From: Adiantum capillus-veneris
Taxonomy: Eukaryota; Streptophyta; Polypodiopsida; Polypodiales; Pteridaceae
NCBI GenBank assembly: GCA_014529385.2
Contig: CM043944.1
Location: forward strand, 58,766,268 to 58,830,267
Reading direction: 5' to 3'
DNA length: 64,000 nucleotides
Under the pieces are notes generated by a model that was given only the letters and a program-made list of their open reading frames with translations, was not told where the DNA came from and made no database searches. The position numbers were made by a program, and so were the translations under genes. Shown here piece by piece: positions 1 to 12,922 of this stretch (position 1 is the first letter of the stretch; the number at the start of each line of letters is the position of its first letter).

Positions 1-136
1 TGATGATTTATAAGGGCATTATTAGGTAATTTTGCAAAAATTCACACGTTAACATCTAGCTTTTTCCTCTCTCTTCAAACATTGCCCTCAATTACTTAGT
101 GCCTTTCCACCCCTCCTAGATGGCGTACTCCGAGAT

Positions 137-768
137 TCAAATGTGTGCATGGGTTGAACAATAGTGTCTATGTATAGCCTTGGTTGGCTCTACCATGCTT
201 TGAAGATCAATGCAGCGCAAACTGTCATATTGTGCAAGAGTTGGGTCTTGAGTAATTAACTCAAGGGTTTCTGATGTCGAGGTTTTCTGAAGCTGTCTTT
301 CAAAGAGAAATTCTTGTATCTTGTGTGCTCTTTTCTTGATTGTACCATCAGGATGCTTTGGCATGTTGATTCCCTGAGCTATTGGTATCAATAATGGTTG
401 TTGCCGAGATTTTTTCCACCATTGATATCTTGGTTTTCTTTGTGCAGAATGGTGTGGTTGAGTTTTTTGAGACTTAACTCTCCATTGCTTGATTGGTTTT
501 ATAGTTTGCGGAGAAGATAAGTACTCCTTTTTGTTCCAAATCCATTTTGTGTTAGGTTCCTTGCTCGGAGATTCTTGTCTCTGTGTTTTGAACCTTAAGC
601 TGTGCTTTTGGTACCCAAATTTTCCTGACTCCTTGCATGCCACTTGTAGTATTTACTTGTCAATAGGATAGAGAAGATTGATTGCTTCGTAGTTTGATCT
701 GCTGGTAACTTCCTTTCCATTCCTCCTTGCTTGGTGCAATTGGAACAATGAGTTGTTCGCCTTTACGT
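137..768 (-). pseudogene. Downstream part of an old gypsy-like ORF cut by gypsy-1
   Basis: Minus-strand reading frame whose upstream half lies at 21915-22510. If gypsy-1 (769-21910) and one ACGT copy are ignored, the frame runs on without a break from the ILGIPW-containing retropepsin-like segment into GEQLIVPIAPS and stops at 660-662. A second minus-strand stretch (137-643) follows, rich in Lys, Gln and Trp, with repeated W-x-x-K-x-x-L-like motifs such as KIWVPKAQL. I infer a protease-to-RT spacer of an old Ty3/gypsy element. Bases 1-136 show nothing recognisable. The exact family is unknown. Confidence 0.5.
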
Positions 769-1918
769 TGTGAGCGGGATGGAAACACACCAAACGCCTC
801 TATAACGACCCGACACACACTCTTGGAATGATACACACGCACACACACACTATGGCGCACCACTCGGCTTACACAACCAGCCTGGCCGAGACAGGAAACA
901 CACAGACGGAGTGAGAAGAGAGAGATTTCCCACTTGCCCACTCAACACTCACACATATACACTCACACACACACTCTCAATTCCGCTCAAAGGAGGCAAA
1001 TTGTTGTTGTTTAGACTCAATGAAGCTCAGCCCAACACCAATGGGGCAAATAGTTTACACAGTATTGAGGAAATACACCAAATACAACCACAAAGTTAAG
1101 AAGAGGCTTCACTCACCGGAGAACATTACATAGAAAAATAGCAAAAAATATGTGAGAAATTTGGCAAAATGGACAGGGCCATTGCGTCCGGAACGCCCAA
1201 AAAATCCCACCCTGCAATGTCACAATGATCAAATCCGACCTCGGATGAGCAGTTTAGGGCCAAAAAATGCTCCAAAAAATAGCAAAAACACACTTGCGGC
1301 TGTTCCTCCTCTCTTCTCCCCATTTTTTTTGGTCTTCTCTCTTGTTTTTCAGTTCCCACACTTAGCTTTATTAGTTGGGCACCCTTGGCCTTTTAGATGA
1401 CCTCAAACGGACCCCGAACAAGCCAAAAACTGACCTCGCAGTGCATAGTTGTCACCCTGCTGCATCCATGCGCACACCTGGCACTCATTTCTTTTCAATA
1501 ATGTGTCTCATAACCAAGTGAAGTGGCCCAAAAAAGTGGTCCTAATGATGAACTTTCTGCATAACTCTCACAAGAAAACACCACTTTGTGTCCGTATTCT
1601 TCCACGTGCAAATATTGACCCCGTTCGGCCTCCTAACGCCACTCGATGCCATCTGACGCACCTGCTTACCTCATGTCGTCGGCCCGCAGATAGCTTCGTC
1701 GAGAATTTTTATGCGCTACCAACTCCTCCTTATTGTAGGAAAAACACACTAGTACTGATAATAGTGAAAATCATTGCACTATGTACACCCTGTCCTACCT
1801 GTAGACACGTGGGCCCCACGTAACCACCTGGCTATGGAAATTGGGTAATCCTTTATTCGATGCACCATGCATGTGTATGTACATATGCGCAATCCCTTGC
1901 TCAAAAAAAATCCTTACA
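769..1918 (-). repeat. 3' LTR of gypsy-1
   Basis: About 1150 bp, TG...CA ends. It is repeated at 8361-9048 plus 21452-21910. The small ORFs inside (for example 1152-1400 and 1449-1823 on plus) have no recognisable product and are treated as chance. Because the element codes on minus, this is its downstream LTR. Confidence 0.88.
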
Positions 1919-1946
1919 TAAATTGCCCATCCCCTAGCCTGCTAGA

Positions 1947-3200
1947 TTATTCATGATCAACAGCAGCAAAGAGAGATATGAGACTCGCCGCATCACAGGT
2001 CTCCTCATCCTTCACCAACATTTCTTGCTCCATAGACAACTCATCTTGCTCCACCATCATCAATCTAGCATGATACAATTTAAGACGCAATCCATTTACG
2101 CTTGACTTATGTAGAACACCATCCAGGTTAGCCAACTGATATGTGCCATTTGGAAAACACTCCACTACCTTGAAAGGGCCTTTCCACTTAATTTGAAACT
2201 TCTTTTGGAAGGTGTTGTCCAGCTTACTATTGTAGCGCAAAACCAAGTCATGTTTCTTGATACTCTTACTTTTGACCTTTTCATTTATCTTTGCTAAAGC
2301 CTTATCCTGCATCTGCCCATAATGCTCCAATGCGCTCATCCTATCCAACTGGACATCTTGTAGCTGTGAGAGCCTCTCTTCGAATGCATCACTAGGTGGC
2401 CCAAGCAACTTCTCTAACATCTTGATCGCAGGCAACTCTACTTCCTCAGGCAATAGTGCTTCTTTTCCATACACCAAATGAAATGGAGTAAACCCTGTAC
2501 CTGTCTTCACCGAAGTACGGTAAGCCCATAATGCACTAGGCAATTCCAAATCCCAATTCTTTCCTTGGTTCTTTGTCACTTTCAAAAGAATCTGTACCAA
2601 CTCACCATTGAATCTTTCATTTAAGCCATTACACTGTGGGTAATAAGGAGTGTTATGTTGGTGCCTAATCTTCATCTTTGTACATAAAAAATCTAGCAAT
2701 TTAGCTTTAAAGCCTGGCCCCTTATCTGAAAGTAGCTCCAGTGGCACCCCAAACTTGCAACATATTTCATCATACACAAATTTTGCCACATCCTTTGCAG
2801 TGATCTGTTTTACTGCTATAGCCTCTGCCCATCTAGAGAGATAGTCCACTGCAGTCAAAATATAACTTTTGCCCCTGCTTGTGATAGGTAATGGGCCTAT
2901 TGCATCAATCCCCCACTTTTCAAACACATCAAATGCCATAATGGTTTTTCGTAGTTCTGGCTTCAACACTCTCTTCCCAAATGCTTGACACCTATTGCAA
3001 GACCTACACCAATGGTGAACATCCTTGTGCAAACTAGGCCATACATACCCCTCTTGCAAATTCTTATGCAAGGTGATCTTTAGAGAAAAATGGCCACCAC
3101 ATGCACCTTCATGATTCTCTTCCAACACTCTCTAAAGCTCCTCCCGCCAAGGTACATGTCTCAACACGAGATCATCCCCTTTCATGTATAAGACATCAGC
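1947..3200 (-). pseudogene. Gypsy-1 integrase region
   Basis: The minus-strand frame encodes the end of pol: an HHCC-type zinc finger (CRSCNRCQ), then the integrase core with WGIDAIGPLP, DKGPGF (second Asp region) and PQCNGLNERFNG (Glu region). The C-terminal part contains IKWKGPFKVVE and VNGLRLKLYH, the usual gypsy integrase tail. A TAG near 3134 and a one-base shift near 3215 break it away from the RNase H frame upstream. It would have inserted element cDNA into the genome; this copy is dead. Confidence 0.85.
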
Positions 3201-3202
3201 AA

Positions 3203-5821
3203 TCAATTTGTAATTGTATGCTCTACGCACAAACCATACTTCTTAGACTTCTGAATCTCCTTTGGAATAATTCCTGTTAGCAAAAACTCCTCTTCTTGAG
3301 CCAAACTTTCCCGGCCATGATAAAGAGGTAAAGTGGTCCTCAACACAAATAGCTCCCCAATCATGCCTTGAGCTGCTTCATGTGCCTCTCCATTTAGAGC
3401 ACGTTCAATGTGTCTGATGCTCCATGCTTCGAACTTTTTTAACAGGCCTTTAATTCTGAAGCACATTTCCTTCAATGAGGTGTTCTTGCTCTTTCACACA
3501 CCCAACACTTGATTCACAACTAACAAGGCATCACCTTTTATGCTCAACCTTCTAACCCCATGCTTCAAACAAATGTGTAATATAGCTTCCAACGTAGCAT
3601 ATTTAGCCTCATTGTTACTATGTGCATCCAACTTGAACCCTTTCTTGCATACTAGCTTCCCCTCTGGATCATAAAGTGCTATACCCCCTGAAGTTGCATC
3701 ATGGCTCTTTCTGTATGAACCATCAAAGAACAACACATGTGCATTGTTGATCTGTGGCACTTCTTCAACTACCTTTATCACCACCTCTTCCTTAACAATA
3801 AGGGGATTCTCCTTGTAGGTCAACAAATCAGCTAGGGTAGCCCTTGTACTGTCTTCCACTAGAAAAGAGAACTCAAACTCTTGCAGCTCAATTACCCATT
3901 TCTTCACCACATTTGACATGTTAGTACCATTAATTAACTATGGCAAAAAGGCATAACTCGTCAAGAAAACAAAAGGCCATGGTAGCAAGTAATGAAGAAA
4001 TCGTCGACAAGCAAATATTGCACTGACCATCACTAGCTCTACTTCCGAGAACTTTCTCTCCGCTACCAACTTCACTCCGCTTGCACAATACACTGGCCTC
4101 ATATAATGGCTGCCCTTCCCCTTTTGCAATAGCATGGCTCCAATGGCATCATCCCCTACTGATGGATTTACATAAAACACTTTCTCCCAATCAGGATCCT
4201 GCATGGCTGACAACCCCCCTAACACCTCTTTCACCTCTTGAAACACTTCTTCACACTTGTCATCCCATTGCAATGGATCATGCTTTGACACTTGCTGTAA
4301 TGGATAAAGAATCTGAGAAGACAATGGAATAAACCTTGCCATGTACTTCACTTTGTGTATGAAAGTTGCCAATTGCTTCGTACTCGTAGGTGATGGAAGA
4401 AGAATAATAGACTTAACCTTATCTGGATCAGCCTCAATGCCATTTTCTGACACCATATGGCCCAATAACTTCACCCTTGGCTGTGCTAGATGTCATTTCT
4501 TTGGATTTAGTTGTCCTCCACATTCATCATATCGAGCCAATACCATCTGCAGCTTCTCATGGTGTTCAGCCCTACTACTATAAACACAGAAGTCATCCAT
4601 AAAAGCTTTAACACAACTACCAATGAATGGTTCCAACACCCAATTTGCTCTCTCTTGATAGAAGGAAGGTCCATTTGACAACCCAAATGTCAATACTGTG
4701 TAGCAATAGCAGCCCCATGGCATAATAAAAGTGGTCTTTGTGCGGTCTTTAAGAGCAATCTTCAATTGAAAATAGCCTGAAAAACCATCACACACACTGT
4801 ACCTCTCATAACCTGCCACTGAATCCAAGATCTGATCGATGAATGGAGGAGGATATGGGTTCTTCTTAGTGGCTGTGTTTAAGGGTTTAAAATCTACACA
4901 AATTCTCCACTTCCCATCCTTCTTTGGACTAACTACAACTGGACTCACCCATTCTGTGGTCTCCACAGGGACTATGAACCCTTCCTTCAACAACTTGTCC
5001 ACCTCTTCTCGCAAGGCTTCCATTTGCTCTTGACCCATCCTTCTCAGCCTTTGCCGCACTGGATTAGCACCTTCTTTCAGCTCTATATGCATCTCTTCGC
5101 CCTTGAACCCTCTGATCTCTTTATATGAAGTAATGAACAAATCAGGAAAACTAGCCAGCATGTGCAAATATATATCCTTCTCCATAGCTGAGAGGTCTCC
5201 ACTGATCATTTGTGTCATCAATTCCTGCTTCTTTGACAACTCAACCTTGGTTTGCATCAGCCCTTCAATCACTTCATAAGTCCCTTCACTTTCATCTTCA
5301 ACCTCATTCGCAAATGCAACTAAACCAAACTCTTGGATTTCTTTGTCCATCAAAAGAAATGCAACATCAGCATCCTCATCACTGTTGGTAGTGCTATCAC
5401 TTTCCTCATCTGCCACCGTGGAAGAGTCTTCATCACTAGACTCATCCTCATCTTCATAAAGCTCCTCTAATCGTTTTCTTGTGTCCATATTATAAAACTT
5501 CTTGGTACCTGTCTTTCCATAGAGGCTAATCGTACCATGTCGCCAATCTTGAATAGCTCCCACTGCACGTAACCATGGTCTGCCCAATATAATAGGATAT
5601 GATCCCAACCCTGCTGGCATCACATGAAAATCAACCACTGCCTTTGCAACATATTCCTCCACTTCTAAGCTCTTTACAACACCCAAGCATTTGACTTTTT
5701 GATGGTTTGCCAATTTGATCCGAAAACCTGACACCCCAGCCACTGTGAGACCCATCTTCTCAACGCATGAGTGTGTTATGAAGCATATTTGGGCTCCACC
5801 ATCCACATAACCTTGTCCCAA
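3203..5821 (-). pseudogene. Gypsy-1 protease, reverse transcriptase and RNase H
   Basis: From high to low coordinate: a retropepsin-like segment (VDGGAQI, then ILGRPW) near 5570-5810; an acidic linker; RT fingers and palm with VSPVVVSPKKDGKWR, VDFKPLN and the catalytic FMDDF at about 4590; then RNase H with FFDGSYR and SNNEAKY near 3610-3740. Single in-frame stops at 4493 (TGA), 3938 (TAG) and 3494 (TGA) split it, without a frame change until about 3215. At 4493 and 3494 a Cys and a Trp codon, respectively, can be inferred from family patterns. This is a decayed copy of normal gypsy pol. Confidence 0.85.
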
Positions 5822-5836
5822 AATTTTCCTTTTATG

Positions 5837-7357
5837 CTACACATCTACTATTGGACAAATGTCTGGTAGCTCATCCATTGCCAACACCTTTACTGAACCT
5901 CTCTCTGGCTCTTTCTCCATTGGGTTAACCATCCTCTTCCACTGCCGCTTTAGCTTAGGCACCATCTCTATAAGCTGCCCAAAAGTAACATCTGTCTTCC
6001 TACTCGTCAGATCCTCCTTCAAGTCATATCTTAATTGCCCATCCCCTAGTGGAAAATCTGAAACATGAAACTTTCAACGAGCTCTTCTTTTTCTCTTGGC
6101 CTTGACATCCTCGCCTTCATGGCTCTTTCCTTTCTTCTTACTAGGACCTGGGGCACTTCTTCCTTCCTTATCCTCTGTGGTCCTCTTCCCAATAGGCATC
6201 ACTAATGTATCCTCTAGCTTTGTTGCCTTCTCCAAGGTGACTACACTTAGCACTTTTGTCTTTCCCTTTTCCTCCTGGGTCAGTCCACTCGTTCCTTCGT
6301 CCCCCTTAATTTCGATGCCATAATCATTTGACCTAGTTAGCACCTGTCTTGGCAATGGATACATGTCTCCCCCCATCCTTGGTGGCTTATCACATTGCGG
6401 GCTGATGTGACCCAACTCTCCACAATTATAACATGTGGGCGTCTGCCTCCAGTACCTACCATTGCTTTGTCCAACACCATTCCTAGGCTTTTCTTCATCT
6501 CTTGGCTGATTTTCAAACCTCCCTCGACCTCGATTATTTTCCACTTGACCTAGCATGTTTAGGCTGAGATTCTTCATCAAATCTACCACTTGCCTCATGT
6601 CTTGCCTTAGCCCATCATCTTGCACCAATGTAGTGACCACTGCTTGCATAACTTGAGTAGTAACAGGAACCACTGGTTCATGATGAACCCCTGGCATGCG
6701 ACCTTGTAAAGACTCTATAGGCTGAAATTCAGACCTCATTGGCAAAGACTCCACCCCTAACTGGATCATTTTCCTCAACTTCCACTCTTTGTTCCTTGCT
6801 ACCTCTAGTGCATCTTCATATGTCCTAGGCTTCTTTAGCTCCACTCTCCAACAACGTATATTCTCCCAAAGACCAGCCAAGAACCTATCCTTCTTCATCA
6901 TGTCAAGCGGGGGTACCTGTGGTGCTAAGGCCTTGCACATCCGCTCCCATGCCAATGAGAACTTACGTATGTACCCATCTACTGGCTCACCTTCTTTTTG
7001 CACCAAACCTTGTACTTCTTGCCACACTTTGTCAGGATCTTCTATCTTCACAAACTCCACTTCCAACACATGCCTTAGATTGTCCCAACTCAATCTTACA
7101 AGTGGATCAGCCACACGCAACTCCTCTTCAAATGTTTTGGACCAGACTCGTGCATCACTCTTCAAACAAATTTGGAGAAGACGTAACATCTGCGCAGGTT
7201 CATGAATCTGGTTGCTAATGCAAGAAACCTCCATCTTTTCCAAAAAATCTTCCACATCTTCATCACTTCTTCCATGAAACTCCGGATAAGAGAAAGCCAT
7301 GGCTACCCAAGTTACAATGCTTTGAGAACCCCTTCGAACACACGTGCAAGAACCCAA
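5837..7357 (-). pseudogene. Gypsy-1 gag
   Basis: The gag-type protein opens with FSYPEFHGRSDEDVEDFL, typical of plant retrotransposon gag, and continues through the capsid-like helices. One CCHC zinc knuckle (CYNCGELGHISPQC) lies at 6392-6437, then a basic tail. In-frame stops at 6074 (TGA) and 5837 (TAG) separate it from the protease segment; the frame is otherwise continuous. The protein would form the particle and bind element RNA. Confidence 0.85.
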
Positions 7358-8360
7358 AACTTCTCACTACCCAATCCCCAGAAACTTCAATGGAGCTCAG
7401 CTTTAGATAAGGACAAACACATGCACATCAAATGAGTTTTCATAGTTAATCATCGGAATGACAACAGGCAAAGGACATTCCAAGATCTCTCGTAATCTTT
7501 TTGGCCCAAACATAAAGACTATGCGCTGCTAGCAAAAAATCTTCCTGGACACATGAACATTTATCTGGATTCTTTGAGTTAAATGAAAAGGAGTGAATTG
7601 AGGGCCATTTTGATCATCCATTAAAGCCAACCATGAAGCTCCCAAGAAGGCACACCTGACTTAATCTCTGATTTTGCCAAAATTTCAGCAGCATAACAGC
7701 ATAAATGGCTCAAAAGACCAAGAAACCAGCCATCATAACTTGGAAAAATTTTGACAGAGTTTCCCCAGAAGTAGAGCAGTAGGAACCCAAAATATAGACT
7801 GTATATATATGCATAAATTGTCAACAATAGAACCCGAGCATCAAATAGGACTCACTAGTATATAGCCTATGGCGAGGTCACAAAAAGGGTACTCCAGCTA
7901 CCTGTATCAGCGAAAGGATCTCCACATTTGAGAATCCCCCAGCTCAATAAAAACCTCACACTATCGACCCTCTCACGAAGGCTAATGCAAATCGCGTATA
8001 GTCAAGTCTCAGAAATGACTATCTTCCAGACCAAGTCTCAGAAATGGTTGGGACTGCCAAATACAACCAATTATGGCTCCACAAATGCGTACAATGGCAG
8101 TTTCCACAAGTAACATACAATCCAGTAGACAATGCGCTCAAATAGGCGCCAAGTGATGCATACCCACAACAACTGCAAGTGACATCACTGCTAGTATATT
8201 ACTGTACTCTAGCTACCTGTACCTATGTGAATCACCTGTACCTGTACCTAACCCTGTAACCTATAACCTGTAACCTGTAGCCCCGAATCTCGAAGCTTGA
8301 AGCTCGAAGCTCGAAGCAGAAGGTACTCGAACAAGATCCTCAGTGGGGGCACCAAAAGAA
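7358..8360 (-). other. Gypsy-1 5' leader and primer-binding site
   Basis: About 1 kb without a credible ORF between gag and the 5' LTR. Immediately next to the LTR (about 8343-8358), the minus strand reads TTTTGGTGCCCCCACTGAGG, the primer-binding site. It begins with TGG as expected for pairing with a tRNA CCA end, but it is not the initiator-Met type. The stretch 7420-7560 resembles the gypsy-2 leader (18220-18380): both have CACATG-ACATCAAA and a later CCAAACAT block, so the two elements are related. Confidence 0.7.
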
Positions 8361-9048
8361 TGTGAGCGGGATGGAAACACACAGAACGCCTCTATAATGA
8401 CCTGACATACACTCTTGGAATGATACACACACACACTATGGGGCACCACTCGGCTTACACAACCAGCCTAGCCGAGACAGGAAACACACAGACGGAGTGA
8501 GAAGAGAGAGATTTCCGACTTGCCCACTCAACACTCACACATATACACTCACAGACACACTCTCAATTCAGCTCAAAGGAGGAAAATTGCTATTGTTTAG
8601 ACTCAATGAAGCTCATCCCAACACCAATGGGGCAAATAGTTTACACAGTATTGAGGAAATACACCAGATACGACCACAAAGTTAAGTATAGGCTTCACTC
8701 ACCAGAGAAGATTACACAGAAAAACAACACAAAATCTATGAGGGATTTGGCAAAATGGACAGCGCCATTGCGTCCGGAACGCCCAAAAACCCCACCCTAT
8801 AATGTCACAGTGCTCAAATCCGACCTCGGATGAGCAGTTTAGGGCCAAAAAATGCTCCAAAAAAAATCAAAAACACACTTGCTGCTGTTCCTACTCTCTT
8901 CTCCCCGTTTCTTCTGGTCTTCTCTCTTGTTTTTCAGTTCTCACACTTAGCTTTATTAGTTGGGAACCCTTGGCCTTTTAGATGACCTCAAACGGACCCC
9001 GAACAGGCCAAAACCTGACCTCGTAATGCATAGTTGTCACCCTGCTGC
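8361..9048 (-). repeat. 5' LTR of gypsy-1, first part
   Basis: Matches the left LTR from 769 onward and breaks off at CCCTGCTGC, where gypsy-2 begins. The remainder resumes at 21452 with CTGCATCC. Confidence 0.88.
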
Positions 9049-9307
9049 TGAGGCGGTCCGGGGCGGGCAACAAGAAGAGCAACCTCTAGACACCCTTCAA
9101 GGCTCCCGTGCTGCTCAATGGGGCTGGGGCACAACACAACACAAACCAAAACAACAAACCCACAGCCAAATCCCAACTACACAAGGGGCACCACCTAGTT
9201 TAAGAGCGAACTAGGACGCAAAAGAGGAGAATCGTTAGAGCAACCCACAAACAAGCAAGGAATTTACACTAACCCTAACACCAATGGAACACTCTCACAC
9301 ACTAAAA

Positions 9308-9386
<79 letters not shown>

Positions 9387-11775
9387 GTGCTCAGGCTGCT
9401 TTGAAACGTATCGGCAATGATCAAGCAAACACAACTATATATTTAAGAAAGAGAGAGAAAGGGGGAGGGGGTGCTTGTTGCATTAATACCTTCTTACAAA
9501 TCTGTCATGACAAATCAAAGTGAGATTAGTATGTGTTCAACATAGCTTGCGTAAATTTCACCACAACACATCACAGGAAAAGCCACCCCAATCACTGTCT
9601 TAAAGCCAGGGGAGTCCTCTCCACCCTGTCGCCCTCTTACAGTATGTGGGATTTATGGCTAGATTGATGACAACACCAGAGACAAGCTATCAAGAACTTA
9701 ACAAAAAACACCAAGACACTTACGCATCATTGTTGTCCATTACTTCACGTTGGAAGGGAGACAAAGTATCCAAGCTTAGTCCAAATCCACCCTCCTTGAT
9801 TCAGCAAATGTTGGGCTTACACTAGTAGGAGAAATGATAGATTTCCTACTCTCAATTGAATGATCACTCTCTCTCTTACAATGGCATAGAGTTCCCTTGC
9901 TAATCCCCTATTACAACACATGCACATGCATAAGACAATGAGCTTCCAGTCAAGAGCTCCTTCTAGAGAGGTTGAGCTTGGCTCCTCAAGCTATAGCATA
10001 GTGCTCTTGCTTATGGCTCTCCCTTTGTGCTAGCTACACCCTCCTTTTATAGCAATTTTGAAGGCTAGGGTTACTCCTCTAACCATGGTTGGGTTAGATT
10101 TTCAGCAATTTATCTAATTTCTTTTGCTTGGAATTATCAAGAAGTTGGTGAGGAAAGAGAGAGGAGAGAAATGGAGGTGATAGGACTTTTCATAGTGGGT
10201 TAGTGTTAGTAGAGTTAGTATTAATTTACAAATGGAATTGGATATTTACAATGGGAGTATCCATGTAGGATACAAATAAGGAAGAAAAAAAACTCTTAAG
10301 AGGTAAGAAAAGGTGGATTTCTTACAAGGTTGATGCTCCAAGTGTCTTGAGTAGGGCCGTTTTTGACGCCTGTTGACGGTCCACTAGCTTTGACGGTACA
10401 TTTTTTCTCCACTCTTGACCTTCCTTGAGAGACAAGATAATTGAAGCTGAGTAATCAACCACCATGATGCTGTCTTTTAAGAGAAGAGGCTGAATTTTGT
10501 GGTTTTTTGATAGATATGGGTAAATTGGAGGAGGAAAAATGAGACTAGGTGGTCAATTTTGGAATGGAATTGTGTGTGGGAGGTATGAGTTCACCATGGT
10601 TTCTCTTATTCTTCAAGGTTGAGGAGAAGGTGAGTAGTGTGCAGAGAGGAGTGGTGAGAGAGATGGGGATGATGAGTGGAGAAGTGTGTGTGAAAGAGGA
10701 AAATGATAAAGTGGAAGAGAGAGTGTGGCTGCATAGCATGGGAAAACTGGGGTCCACTAAAAAAATCATAGCTCACAGCTCGTAGCTCAAATAAATATGA
10801 AAAAATTTGAGGCAAAAGTTCAGCCCACGAGCTACAACTTTTGTTTGTATCACCTTTTCAAATTCGGAGCGCAAGTGAACTTTAAAAATTCAGCAAAACC
10901 GACCGTTTGTTTCCACTGCAAAGGTCCTTGTGGGGTCCTTCTTTGGATGATTCTTTTGAATACCTCCAAGAGTGAGCCCTCCATAGTGCATGTATGCATG
11001 CCACCTACCCTTGACCTTATTTGGTAGGTCTATAATTGAAGATATTGTTGAGATTAGGATATAAGTGAATAGTACAACTAAGAAAATCAAATATTGAGGG
11101 GTCTAAAAAATATGTACATGTCAAATATAAATTATATAAGTGGAAAAAATATAAAGGGGTCAAAAGAAATCTCTCTCATTATGAGGCTACCATAAAAAGA
11201 TAAATATTTTTGGTGTTCTAAGTTTTTAGAAAAAAACAAAATAGATGTAGGAAGGGAAAAATCAAAATAGTGAAAAAATATACACATAAATAAAACTAGT
11301 TTTTTGGATTTTTGTTGGGGTGGAGTTACACCAAATATAAGAGAAGCTTACATGAAAATATTTCTATATGGAATAAAGAGTATGAAAAATGGTAAGAAAA
11401 AATTGTGGTAATGGTGAGGCAATGTACAGAGCATAAATAACACACACCTAGGTAGAAATATTTAAATAAATACCAAAATAATTATGAACAAATCTTTTAT
11501 TTAGGCCCTATATACAAAGAAATATTTACACACAAAGAGGCCATAATATACTTTATTTTTTATATTTTTTATTTATTTTATTTTTTTGGCTCAACTAGCC
11601 CAATGACTAGCTAATTGAGGGTTTTTTATTTCAGTAAGGAGATATAGGAAAAGTCCCCTAACTCACACGCACCTATATACAGTGAAAGGGTGAGGGTAAC
11701 CAGAGTGTTTGGGTGATTTTGGTAGGGTGAGGTAACTCACTGTGGTAATTACAAAGAGCCGAAAAATGGCTATCA
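9049..11775 (-). repeat. 3' LTR of gypsy-2
   Basis: 2727 bp, TG...CA. Contains a (GA)n microsatellite at about 9311-9385 followed by a CTTGTTGCATTAATACC block, and ORF-like stretches (10549-10785 plus, 10797-11027 plus) that are copied in the other LTR. Coding is not supported. Confidence 0.9.
9311..9385. repeat. (GA)n microsatellite in the gypsy-2 LTR
   Basis: Around 37 GA units. The copy in the other LTR (about 19006-19069) is shorter, so array length has changed since insertion. Confidence 0.95.
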
Positions 11776-11803
11776 TTAGCCCTCCCCCTGGATGATGGTA
11801 TAT

Positions 11804-12922
11804 TCATGTACCATCATAGAGCATCTTTTCCAAAGAGAGTGCTTCAGAGTCCGTGACAAGATCTTCATTGTTTGGCCCCTCAGAATTTTGGCTGGAGTTA
11901 CACTCATGCTTCATGTAACAATACTTACATGAGACAGCGGCCTTTGGACAGATCTTTGGTAGATCCTTTGGTAGAAGGCGACTCAAATAGGGCTTCAAGC
12001 GATACCCGTTTACCTTCCTGGAGTTCTCTTTACCATTCAAGTCCATAAGCTGATAGTAACTAGAATTGAAAGCCTTCTTGACTATGTATGGCCCTTGCCA
12101 TCTAGTTTCAAACTTGGCATCAAAACGATTGTCAAGTCGATTGTCATACCTTAGCACCAGATCTCCTTCATTGATGCCTTTGTCCTTTAGTTTCTTGTCA
12201 AGCTTCTCCTTCGCCTGCGTAGCTTTCCTCTTATAGCACTCGTATGCTGCTTCTCTTTTCCACTCAAGCTCAGCTAAGGTAAGAAGTCGATCCATCCATG
12301 CTTCTTGATCATCTTGTGCTGATTTGCCATGAAGTCGCATTGTTGGAATGTTTAGTTAAATTGGCTGTAAAGCCTCTTGACCATAGACCAAGTGAAATGG
12401 TGTGAACTCCGTGGCTTCCCTATATGTGGTTTGATACGCCCACAAGGCACCATCCAAGAAGTCATCCCACAACTTTGTCTTGTTTTTCACCATCTTTCTA
12501 ATGATGCCTGCAATGACACCATTAGCTTTTTCTACCAAACCATTTGATTGGGGATAGTAGGGTGTACTGTGACGATGTAGAATGTGAAGTACTTCACAGA
12601 CTTCTGTGAGCAAGCCCTTCCTAAACCCTGGACCATTATCAGAAACAATCTCCAAAGGTGTGCCAAATCTGCAACAAATATGATTGTACACAAACTTGCT
12701 AACTGTCCTCTCATTCACTCTTGCCACACTTTGAGCTTCCACCCACCTAGTCATATAGTCTACAGCCACTAGAATGTAGAGTTTACCATTTTTTGTCCTA
12801 GGCAGAGGACCCATGGCATCAATGCCCCACTTTTCAAAGGGTCCATTTGCAATCACTATTTGCCTCGGGCCATGCACCAACCTTCTATTTCCATTTATCT
12901 GACAATTGTGACAGCTTTTACA
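11804..12922 (-). pseudogene. Gypsy-2 integrase region
   Basis: Integrase core with WGIDAMGPLPRTK, FVYNHICCRFGTPLEIVSDN and YPQSNGLVEKANG, then the C-terminal tail with RWQGPYIVKKAF and VNGYRLKPYLSRL. A TGA at 12923 lies in the HHCC finger (VQH-stop-CKSCHNCQ, where Trp is expected) and a TAA at 12356 follows GQEALQPI. The reading frame is the same on both sides of each stop. A 3' tail of about 90 codons after the integrase runs to 11804, rich in Ser and Glu. Confidence 0.87.

Noticed and set aside
10545-11090. ORFs in the gypsy-2 LTR that recur almost unchanged at 20228-20773
   Set aside because: Identity reflects recent LTR duplication, not selection; they lack motifs and exist on both strands.
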